A stretch of DNA of 52,576 bases from a virus. The notes under the pieces are model-generated. The model was not told the DNA's origin, ran no database searches, and saw only the letters and a list, made by a program, of their open reading frames with translations. Made by a program: the position numbers and the translations under genes. Location: positions 1-52,576 of IMG/VR virus record IMGVR_UViG_3300047560_000375. One strand, 5' to 3'. Below are positions 46,027 through 52,576 of this stretch, piece by piece (the first letter of the stretch is position 1; each line of letters starts with the position of its first letter).

Positions 46027-46451
46027 TTGATCGGCTCCGCGGCTTTATTGTGTATCGTAACGAATTCTTTCGGAACCACGCAGTTCTTGTCTAATACTTC
46101 ACGGTTTCTATCTACTTCAACAATTATGTCTCTACCACGCTGACGGACAATCTGTGTTCGTGTAACTACTTTTTCAACGATTTTTACGTTTTCTTTAGCT
46201 GATATAGCTTCGGCTTCTGCAACCTTAGCTTCCAGTTCTTTGACTCTTAATTCCCACTGCTGATTGTCTGCTAGGCCACCCTCGAGGTAAAGTGCTAGGG
46301 ACAAAACAATAAGACTGATTACTCTGATTGGAATGATGTACTGTTTTACAACAGGGATCATACCCAATACGAATCCAGCTATTGTTCCCAATACGCCCGC
46401 AATCAACAATATATGAAATGCCCAGTCGGGCATGATTGATAGTATCCACAT
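46023..46451 (-). CDS. Rz-type inner-membrane spanin
   Basis: 142 residues. The N-terminus has two hydrophobic segments (FHILLIAGVLGTIAGFVLG and IIPIRVISLIVLSLALYLE), then a coiled coil from about residue 65 (VKELEAKVAEAEAISAKE), a Arg/Val-rich segment, and CVVPKEFVTIHNKAA at the end, typical of i-spanins. Canonical Rz has one membrane helix, so this is a two-pass variant. Start 46451 lies five bases after GATAAATA; ATG 46433 is an alternative with a normal leader. Confidence 0.7.
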   Translation of the reverse strand: MWILSIMPDWAFHILLIAGVLGTIAGFVLGMIPVVKQYIIPIRVISLIVLSLALYLEGGLADNQQWELRVKELEAKVAEAEAISAKENVKIVEKVVTRTQIVRQRGRDIIVEVDRNREVLDKNCVVPKEFVTIHNKAAEPIK

Positions 46452-46455
46452 TCAC

Positions 46456-47712
46456 TTATTTATCTCGCAATTTAGAAAGATTGGGATTTACATCTTTTAA
46501 GTAATGATTTCTGTGGTTGTCGAATATATCAGTATATTTAAAAAACTGCTGTAAGTTTTCCGTGTAATCTACGCTTTCCCTGCATTTTTCTCGCACTGTC
46601 TTTAATCTAGAATGAAACAGAAAACCCTGGTATCTACAGTGATTCTTTACCCACTCGTCTATTTTATTCAAGCATTCTGTTTTGTAGTCTAATGGAAGAT
46701 ATGTAAAATCATAGTAGTCTGGTTGATTCAGAATGATAGGGGCTACTGTTACTTTGTTTCTTTTATATTCTCTGTTGAAACTTTCTGCATATTCGAATAA
46801 TTCTGTAATGTACGCTAGATTGCTTTTCTGTAGCACTGGGTTAATTGTAATTGATATATTGTCGCTGGGTAGTGCTACGACTTTTCTAAAGTTACTATCA
46901 ATTTGTTTCCAGTTACTTGGGTATCTATTATATTCTTGTATTGGGCCAACGCCATCAATACTTGCTAGAAAAGTTACTTTCTTGAAGTAGGGTAATAGCG
47001 AATAGAAGTCTTTCTTAGTGTTTGTTAAGTTAGTGCTTATTTGAAGTTCGATATGTTTACTATGCTCAGTGTTGACCATGTATTCCATGAACTCGTAGTT
47101 TTTATCTATTATTGTAGGTTCGCCGCCCGCCGCATAGTATTTCTTTAAGTTAGGTATCTGTTTATATACTTCATTGTTGAATATTGCAGTCTCATACCAA
47201 GTGTTATAATCTTTATCTGTTGAAGAAAAGATAATAGTTTTTGCCTGTTCGTTTATGTTTTTAATCTCTTTATTGTAAGATGAACTGGCTTCTGTATAGC
47301 AATAACGACATGATAGATTGCAAAGATTACCAAATCGTAGGTCAAAGAATTCAATGGCAGCGTCAATGTCTTTATCTTCTAGTGACTGATTTAGTTTATC
47401 TCTAAAACTTGCAGTGTTAAACCACTCTTGATTATATCGTGTTCTGTGACTAGAATTACTATACTTCTCAGATCGGTAACAGTCCTCACAACCATCGATG
47501 GGCTTACCCTCAATCATATCCTTGCGTATACTCTTGTAGTCAGCACTATTTAAGATTGTGTCGATAGTCTGACTACCCAAGTTGTAGTTGTTCCCGTTTT
47601 CATCTTTGATAAATCGGTTAGACATACAACATATTCTAGGGCTTCCGTCGGTGTGTGCCGCAATGTGGATCCACGGAAAAACACAAAAACTTTTATTGTT
47701 TGACAAATTCAT
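46456..47712 (-). CDS. Twitch-type radical SAM enzyme 1
   Basis: 418 residues. Radical SAM CX3CX2C motif is CNLSCRYC (Cys131/135/138). Before it are Cys10 (FCVFPW), Cys28/29 (CCM), and Cys75/78 (CEDC), which make the N-terminal twitch domain that holds an auxiliary Fe-S cluster. AAGGEPTII follows as the SAM-binding Gly-rich strand. Function: 5'-deoxyadenosyl radical chemistry on an unknown substrate. Close paralogue (about half identical by eye) of the next gene. Not a member of a pathway I can name. ATG 47712. Confidence 0.85.
   Translation of the reverse strand: MNLSNNKSFCVFPWIHIAAHTDGSPRICCMSNRFIKDENGNNYNLGSQTIDTILNSADYKSIRKDMIEGKPIDGCEDCYRSEKYSNSSHRTRYNQEWFNTASFRDKLNQSLEDKDIDAAIEFFDLRFGNLCNLSCRYCYTEASSSYNKEIKNINEQAKTIIFSSTDKDYNTWYETAIFNNEVYKQIPNLKKYYAAGGEPTIIDKNYEFMEYMVNTEHSKHIELQISTNLTNTKKDFYSLLPYFKKVTFLASIDGVGPIQEYNRYPSNWKQIDSNFRKVVALPSDNISITINPVLQKSNLAYITELFEYAESFNREYKRNKVTVAPIILNQPDYYDFTYLPLDYKTECLNKIDEWVKNHCRYQGFLFHSRLKTVREKCRESVDYTENLQQFFKYTDIFDNHRNHYLKDVNPNLSKLRDK
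46457..46464 (-). promoter_or_regulatory. Late-type promoter element at the end of radical SAM 1
   Basis: GATAAATA on the minus strand. It spans the last codons Asp-Lys-stop of the radical SAM gene and lies five bases before the spanin ATG. Confidence 0.5.
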
Positions 47713-47722
47713 TTGCTTTTTG

Positions 47723-48979
47723 TTATTTATATACTATGTCAAACAGTTCAGGATTTACATCACGTAAATAAAATTGTCTGTGTTTGTCAAAAATGTTAGT
47801 GAATTCTCTAAAACGAGCCAATTCATGCTCGTAGGGAGTATCTGTCATGCATTTGTTTTTTAGTTCTTTCATTTTAGATGTAAACCACACATCTTGAAAT
47901 TTGCATTTGGTGTCAATCCAATGTTGTATCTTGTCCCAACAGTATGTCTTATATTCTAGTGGTAAATATGTTAAATCTAACTGATTGGGGACATACAATA
48001 TTATAGGTGAGATTGCAACGACTGGTTTGTTTTCAGCAATATTGAACGATTCTATATATTCAAATAGATCAACCATATACCCAAGGTTTACGTTTTGAAT
48101 AACGGGCGTTACGTTTATTGATATGTTTGACTTTTTGTTTGAAATTAACTTTTTGAAGTTTTTATCAATCTGTTGCCATTTGCTTGGATATCTAATATAT
48201 TCCTGAATTACTCCAAAACCATCAATGCTTGCAAAAAATACAACATGCTTGAATTGATTGATTATATTCAGAAATCTATCTTGCATGTTAGTCATGTTTG
48301 AATTCAACTTCAATGTAATGTCTTTTGCTTTGTCCTGTTCAATCAAGTATTCTAACACTTCATAGTTCTTTTCGATTATCGTTGGTTCTCCACCAGTGAC
48401 ATATAGTTCTTTAATGTTGTCCAGCTGTGATGTTATGTTATCAAAGAATTGACTAGTAGAATACCAGCCGTTGATATCGATAACTGGTTTTATTTCCATG
48501 AAAGAAGATATTGCTGATTTTTCGTTTAGTTCTATCAATTCTTTTTCATATTGAATTGAATTATCGGGACTACAACTTTTGCAGTTGAGATTGCACATAT
48601 TACCGAAACGTAAATCAAAATATTCCACTGTTTCTGTAATCTCAGTTCCCTCCATTAATTTTTGGCTGATTGACGGAACGTCACTCCACTTTAAATTATA
48701 CTGACTTCTATAGCTAGCACCAGTAGTATTTTCTTCTATTTGATAGCAACGTTCACACCCTGCAACAGGGATGCCTTGAATCATTTTTTCTCTAATGTCT
48801 TTGTATCCATTAGAGTTTATTATATCAGATAATGAATCTCTACCTAAATTAAACGCATTGCCATTGTCTTTGTTGACTGTAACTGAGGATATACAGCAAG
48901 GCTTTACATCACCATTGGGTGCTGTGGCAATGTGCATCCAAGGAAGTACACAAAAACTTTTATTGTTTGAAAAATCCAT
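47723..48979 (-). CDS. Twitch-type radical SAM enzyme 2
   Basis: 418 residues, same length and layout as radical SAM 1: FCVLPW, CCIS, CERCY, then CNLNCKSC (CX3CX2C) and VTGGEPTII. The two proteins differ most in the middle third, so they may have different substrates or form a heterodimer. Overlaps the aminotransferase by 20 bases. Its Fe-S clusters could be supplied by host or phage IscA-like carrier. Confidence 0.85.
   Translation of the reverse strand: MDFSNNKSFCVLPWMHIATAPNGDVKPCCISSVTVNKDNGNAFNLGRDSLSDIINSNGYKDIREKMIQGIPVAGCERCYQIEENTTGASYRSQYNLKWSDVPSISQKLMEGTEITETVEYFDLRFGNMCNLNCKSCSPDNSIQYEKELIELNEKSAISSFMEIKPVIDINGWYSTSQFFDNITSQLDNIKELYVTGGEPTIIEKNYEVLEYLIEQDKAKDITLKLNSNMTNMQDRFLNIINQFKHVVFFASIDGFGVIQEYIRYPSKWQQIDKNFKKLISNKKSNISINVTPVIQNVNLGYMVDLFEYIESFNIAENKPVVAISPIILYVPNQLDLTYLPLEYKTYCWDKIQHWIDTKCKFQDVWFTSKMKELKNKCMTDTPYEHELARFREFTNIFDKHRQFYLRDVNPELFDIVYK
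47724..47731 (-). promoter_or_regulatory. Late-type promoter, exact TATAAATA
   Basis: TATAAATA on the minus strand encodes Tyr-Lys-stop at the end of radical SAM 2 and lies 11 bases before ATG 47712. Confidence 0.5.
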
Positions 48980-50030
48980 TTACTTTATCAGATATGTATT
49001 CTATTTCTAAATCTGTTAGTTCAGGGTATAATGGCAGACTCAACACACCTCGACTTAACATGACACTGGTACTTAGCATATCTGGTTTTTTAAATTTAGT
49101 AGCAGTAGGCAAATCACCTAATACATATTCGTAATGCTTTTTAGTATCGATACCGTCTAACATCATATGAGTGTGCAAACTGTTTCTGTCAGGAAGATAC
49201 ATTACAAACTTTTGATGTGCGTGTGGGAATCTAGTATCACTGAAGCATTCAAGCGGCAGATCCTTGAATTGTTCACACCAATACTCAGATATTTTCTTTC
49301 TCTTTGCTTGCCACTCGTCTATGTATTTTATTCTTACCATCAAGTGGGCACAATCTAATTCGCTCATTTTTGAATTGGTGCCAACATCATGGAAATAAGG
49401 TTTACAATTGTCTCGATAACTTGATGCATAAAGATATAACTTTTGGTCATTGGTTACGATGGCGCCACCATTACCACTAGCGTTTAAGTTCTTAGTAGGA
49501 TCAAAACTGATTGCCATGCCACTACCAACGTTGCCACCTGCTTCTAACCAATGCTGTGCCCCGTCAACAATGACTCCGTGACTTTCTTGATAGGTGGCGT
49601 GAGGCCATGGTCTACGACCGGCAAAGCCCATGAGACAATCATATATTCCTGCTTGCTGTTTTTCTTGTGACAAGATACCATACTTGTCAGTGTCACCGAG
49701 TTCAATATCCCAGCCCGCAGTAACGAATGCGTTTAGTGTTGCCGGATATGTTAAGTTAGGCAAACGAACTTTAGGATTGCCATCCATTGTTTCGTTGTGC
49801 TTAATCTTTTTCCAACGTGCAATAATTTCTAATGCTTGTGTACCACTGTGTACCGTGATTGCATATTTTGTTTTAGTTCTGTGCTTTAGCCATTCTTCAA
49901 ATGACCGAGTAAAATGTCCACCAACTAGTTGACCGTCTTTCAACGAATCAACTGTGGCTTGCAACAATTCATCTTTAAGATTTTTAAATTGTCTTTTCAG
50001 ACCAAAATGGGGAATTTGCAAGCCACTCAT
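48960..50030 (-). CDS. DegT/DnrJ/EryC1/StrS aminotransferase
   Basis: 356 residues, PLP-dependent sugar aminotransferase family. VDGAQHW (Asp156) binds the PLP ring nitrogen; the Schiff-base Lys is Lys180 in SFDPTKNL, followed by the typical GNGGAIVT. HSGTQAL near residue 61 is the phosphate loop. Likely transfers an amino group onto a keto-sugar nucleotide made by a dehydratase or epimerase such as its overlapping partner. ATG 50030 overlaps the epimerase by 47 bases. Suggests phage modification of a surface glycan or modified nucleobase. Confidence 0.88.
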   Translation of the reverse strand: MSGLQIPHFGLKRQFKNLKDELLQATVDSLKDGQLVGGHFTRSFEEWLKHRTKTKYAITVHSGTQALEIIARWKKIKHNETMDGNPKVRLPNLTYPATLNAFVTAGWDIELGDTDKYGILSQEKQQAGIYDCLMGFAGRRPWPHATYQESHGVIVDGAQHWLEAGGNVGSGMAISFDPTKNLNASGNGGAIVTNDQKLYLYASSYRDNCKPYFHDVGTNSKMSELDCAHLMVRIKYIDEWQAKRKKISEYWCEQFKDLPLECFSDTRFPHAHQKFVMYLPDRNSLHTHMMLDGIDTKKHYEYVLGDLPTATKFKKPDMLSTSVMLSRGVLSLPLYPELTDLEIEYISDKVNGFFKQ

Positions 50031-50952
50031 AATATTTCTGAAACCCTTCTTCTACATCAACTTTAGGATCGTAGCCAAAATCTCTACGTGCGGCATCAAT
50101 GTTCAATGCACCGCGGCTAGGAAAATCAGCATCTTTGTCTTTAACTTCAATAGCACCTTTACCTACAATCTTAATTGCAAGTTTAGCCGCGTCTAGTAAA
50201 CTACGACTATGTGACTTTGTTATATTGTAGGTTTTGTTTTCTGTGTTGTCTGATAGTGCGGCGTTGACAATTCCATCTGCGGCATCTTCAACGTAGGTGA
50301 AGTCGAGAGTTTCTCCTGCACCATTGACTTTAAGGGTTCCTCCTCGCATTGCTGTGAGTAAGAACTTGCTGATGACACGGTCTTCCACGTCAAGTGGACC
50401 ATATACAGCAGAGGGGCGTATAATAGTGTGAACCAAATTGTCACGGCGAGTATAATCTTTGACAAGCCATTCTCCTGCTAATTTCATAATACCATATTGA
50501 CCTTGTGGATTACAGATGGCATCTTCTGTAACTTGGTCAGTGAAGTCTCCATACACCATTGAACTACTGATGTAAATGAATTTGCGAACATCGTAATTCT
50601 TACTTGCTTCTAACAAGTTGAGCAACCCTTCACTCATTACACGACTACCCCACGCTGGGTTAGCGTTTACTACTTTTTGTCTTGGGAAGCTAGCCATGTG
50701 AATTACAATCTCAGGCTGTTCAAGGTTGAATACTTTATCGACAAGTTCACTAGATGCAATGTCATATTCGTACAATCCATCAATCTCAATCTTCTTAACA
50801 CGCTCGTGCATCAAATAGTTAATTTCTTCTTGAGGGATGATGCCATAATTTGTTCGTGTGTCCATAATAGACACAATATGTCCCTGGTCTTGTAAACGTT
50901 TAACAACGTTGTGACCTATTAGTCCTAATCCACCTGTTACTAAAATGTTCAT
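49984..50952 (-). CDS. NAD-dependent sugar-nucleotide epimerase/dehydratase
   Basis: 322 residues, extended short-chain dehydrogenase. Rossmann GGLGLIG (7-13) binds NAD; catalytic Tyr153/Lys157 in QYGIMK, Ser/Thr at SSSMVYG. Later RPSAVYGP and FTYVEDAADG motifs are typical of GalE/RfbB-like enzymes. Expected to act on UDP- or dTDP-sugars; product unknown. Overlaps the aminotransferase (47 bases) and the gene upstream (4 bases), forming one coupled unit. Confidence 0.88.
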   Translation of the reverse strand: MNILVTGGLGLIGHNVVKRLQDQGHIVSIMDTRTNYGIIPQEEINYLMHERVKKIEIDGLYEYDIASSELVDKVFNLEQPEIVIHMASFPRQKVVNANPAWGSRVMSEGLLNLLEASKNYDVRKFIYISSSMVYGDFTDQVTEDAICNPQGQYGIMKLAGEWLVKDYTRRDNLVHTIIRPSAVYGPLDVEDRVISKFLLTAMRGGTLKVNGAGETLDFTYVEDAADGIVNAALSDNTENKTYNITKSHSRSLLDAAKLAIKIVGKGAIEVKDKDADFPSRGALNIDAARRDFGYDPKVDVEEGFQKYYEWLANSPFWSEKTI

Positions 50953-51236
50953 TCGTATTTCAACTTATAATATGTTAATTGTTTTGGTGTCAAGTATGCT
51001 TTAATTCTATACTCGTAACCATATGTCATGTGATTAATAGCACGAACCCACATTGGTTCAGGTGCTGAATGTTCCATGATATACTTACCCTTCTCTGTTT
51101 GTTGCCATTCATAGATAGGTTGAGCAACCATCAAATCAGGATCTTCCACATCACCCATGTTGATATAGTGTACAGTATACTCTACTGTACATGAACCTTC
51201 CTCAGACGGCCATGATTGCTTTAATCTGTCTATCAA
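50949..51236 (-). CDS. Small protein with LRW-like tail
   Basis: 95 residues, probably from TTG 51236, whose codon overlaps the HNH stop (TTGA). IYEWQQTEKGKYIMEHS and a C-terminus YLTPKQLTYYKLKYE that resembles the array ending E-x-x-x-x-x-F-x-L-R-W, so it may be a dispersed member of that family. Function unknown. Confidence 0.55.
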   Translation of the reverse strand: MIDRLKQSWPSEEGSCTVEYTVHYINMGDVEDPDLMVAQPIYEWQQTEKGKYIMEHSAPEPMWVRAINHMTYGYEYRIKAYLTPKQLTYYKLKYE

Positions 51237-51805
51237 TCTATTTTCCTAATAAGATGATTTTTAAATACACTTTTACTTGGCAACACGCCCTTAGCCATTC
51301 TCTTAATAGTTGCGTGAACATTAGCGATGCTGACATTGAATTCATCTGCGATTATCTTTAAACCAGCTACTTGTTTTGTAGTTCCATCTGGATAGATTAT
51401 CTCATAATAAGTCGTGTAGGACAATAGAGCAGGGTCAACTCCCTTGATCCAACTATTGTTCAATTGATTCTCTCTGAGGATGGAACGAGTTTCTTCAGAG
51501 TGGCTTTTTCCATAAAATGGATTCTTATCACCCTTTCTCTTTTTAGCATTTTCACGCAATGTTTCCATTCCCTCTTTAGTCCAATTTTTTGGCCCAAGCA
51601 TCTTCAAGTAATTTGCTTCTTCCTTACCTATCTGGTTTGACAATGCCATGTAAGCAATATAGTCAAACTTACTGCCATGTTCTTCAAACAATTTTCTATG
51701 TGCCTCAGCATGTTCGGTTATAGTGAGTTTAATAATGTTAGAAGGATCATCTGTTCCTCCCATATGTTTAGGTATAATATGATGATAGTGATAAATTGAT
51801 TTCAT
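51233..51805 (-). CDS. HNH homing endonuclease
   Basis: 190 residues from ATG 51805. HNH core HHIIPKHMGGTDDPSNII then LTITEHAEAHRK; NUMOD3-like NPFYGKSHSEETR repeat; C-terminal helix-turn-helix (IIADEFNVSIANVHATIKR). Free-standing homing endonuclease located next to thymidylate synthase, a favourite insertion site in T4-like phages. A late-type element sits five bases before the ATG, and no ribosome site is present. T4 I-TevI, near td, is also expressed late. Confidence 0.88.
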   Translation of the reverse strand: MKSIYHYHHIIPKHMGGTDDPSNIIKLTITEHAEAHRKLFEEHGSKFDYIAYMALSNQIGKEEANYLKMLGPKNWTKEGMETLRENAKKRKGDKNPFYGKSHSEETRSILRENQLNNSWIKGVDPALLSYTTYYEIIYPDGTTKQVAGLKIIADEFNVSIANVHATIKRMAKGVLPSKSVFKNHLIRKID

Positions 51806-51810
51806 GTATC

Positions 51811-51818
51811 TATTTATC
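51811..51818 (-). promoter_or_regulatory. Late-type promoter element before the HNH gene
   Basis: GATAAATA on the minus strand, GATAC spacer, ATG 51805. Confidence 0.5.
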
Positions 51819-51839
51819 ACTATGGTCTACCTTTTAACA

Positions 51840-52576
51840 TTAAACTGCCATCGGTGCTTTCAATTGACCATGTGATTGATAATCAACTAACTTGATATCA
51901 TTCATTGTAAATTTATCAATGTCTTTAATATCTGGATTTACCCACAGCGTGGGTAACGGAAATTCTGTTCTTGACAATTGTTCCTTAACCTGCTCAACAT
52001 GGTTATGATAGACATGAGTGTCTCCGGTTGATATTATTAATTCGCCCACACTATATCCACATACCTGAGCAATTAAATGAGTTAACAACGCATAACTAGC
52101 GATATTGAAGGGGAGGCCTAAATAAACATCCACGGATCTTTGATACATATGGCAACTAAGTTCTTTATTTTTGTTGACATAAAATTGACTCATAACATGA
52201 CAAGGTGGCAATGCCATTTGGTCTAGTTCACCTGCATTCCACGCATTGATAATGTGTCTGCGACCATTGGGGTCGTTCTTTAACCCTTCAATGAGGTTCT
52301 TAAGCTGGTCCGTCTCTTTAACGTGGAAGATGCCCTTCCTGTTATAAGTACTGCCGAAGTCGTCCTTAAACGTTTCTTGTTTATGTGATATAGGTGTTTT
52401 CCAATGACGCCATTGTACTCCGTAGACACGACCCAAGTCACCTTCATATTGCGCTTTCGGTTTCCAATACGGAGCAAGCGCATTGGGCGTCCAGATTGTA
52501 ACCTTACCGTCTTTACTTCCATGCGTGAGTTCTGCGAGGCGTCTTTCGTCCCCACTACCTTCAATAAACCATAGTA
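51840..52576 (-). CDS. td: Thymidylate synthase (5' end outside the window)
   Basis: 245 codons are visible; the frame stays open to the right edge, and the start lies beyond. The translation at the edge reads WFIEGSGDERRLAELTHGS, matching the TS substrate loop. Catalytic Cys is in MALPPCHVMSQFYV; the dUMP-binding NGRRHIINAWN and the YQRSVDVYLGLPFNIASYA and HVYHNHVEQ blocks are present. Makes dTMP from dUMP using methylenetetrahydrofolate. No intron in the visible part. Intact reading frame up to TAA 51840. Confidence 0.93.
   Translation of the reverse strand, partial: LWFIEGSGDERRLAELTHGSKDGKVTIWTPNALAPYWKPKAQYEGDLGRVYGVQWRHWKTPISHKQETFKDDFGSTYNRKGIFHVKETDQLKNLIEGLKNDPNGRRHIINAWNAGELDQMALPPCHVMSQFYVNKNKELSCHMYQRSVDVYLGLPFNIASYALLTHLIAQVCGYSVGELIISTGDTHVYHNHVEQVKEQLSRTEFPLPTLWVNPDIKDIDKFTMNDIKLVDYQSHGQLKAPMAV

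Noticed and set aside
52280-52564. 94-codon minus-strand frame at the right edge
   Set aside because: Alternative frame of the TS gene; the TS frame itself is open to the window end and reads the conserved N-terminal block.
1-52576. tRNA genes and CRISPR arrays
   Set aside because: Intergenic gaps are nearly all under 170 bases and none contains a cloverleaf or regular repeats.

Overview
This window is part of the genome of a T4-like (straboviral or marine/freshwater myovirus type) tailed phage. The evidence is a set of T4 core genes: UvsX, UvsW, a gp41-like helicase, a gp61-like primase, a gp32-like ssDNA-binding protein, the gp17-like terminase, rIIA and rIIB homologues, a DexA-like exonuclease and thymidylate synthase. 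They sit among many small genes of the kind found in aquatic T4-like phages. The DNA is AT-rich and almost fully coding. Apart from two genes at the left edge and one at 14960-15340, everything lies on the minus strand. A BPSL0761-like protein (35985-36212) hints at a beta- or gammaproteobacterial host, but weakly. No tRNA, integrase, CRISPR array or insertion sequence was seen.

Layout, left to right. 1-15 kb: virion and tail-fibre-like proteins, a NUDIX hydrolase, a PD-(D/E)XK nuclease, an SGNH-like protein, an IscA-type Fe-S carrier, head-associated proteins, then primase and helicase. 15.3-25.9 kb: one uninterrupted run of overlapping minus-strand genes. It starts with an unknown protein and UvsW, passes through a possible gp62-like clamp-loader subunit and a zinc-finger protein, and enters an array of 18 small genes. 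Nearly all array proteins end in the same kind of tail (F-x-L-R-W). The run finishes with a DexA-like exonuclease, a 190-residue miniature C-family (DnaE) polymerase core and one unknown gene. 25.9-33.4 kb: small genes, two AAA+ ATPases, rIIB-like and rIIA-like proteins, with clear sigma70-type promoters (17-bp spacers). 33.3-37.3 kb: recombination and replication (UvsX and neighbours, gp32). 37.4-46.5 kb: head and packaging genes (terminase), fibre-like proteins, two small proteins with T4-like capsid-targeting N-termini, and an Rz/Rz1-type spanin pair. 46.5-51 kb: two tandem twitch-type radical SAM enzymes, a DegT-family aminotransferase and a sugar-nucleotide epimerase. The right edge has an HNH endonuclease and a thymidylate synthase cut by the window.

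Regulation is unusually legible. Early or replication genes have TTGACA-17-TATAAT-like promoters. Structural genes have (G/T)ATAAATA elements like T4 late promoters. Genes divide into those with a leader plus AAGGA-type ribosome binding site, and a second set where the promoter element lies exactly the distance from the start codon expected if the transcript began on the start codon itself (leaderless). This geometry, the LRW-tailed array, the miniature DnaE core and the paired N-/C-terminal tags on 44379-45145 are the most interesting observations. All functional calls rest on reading motifs by eye; no database search was run.
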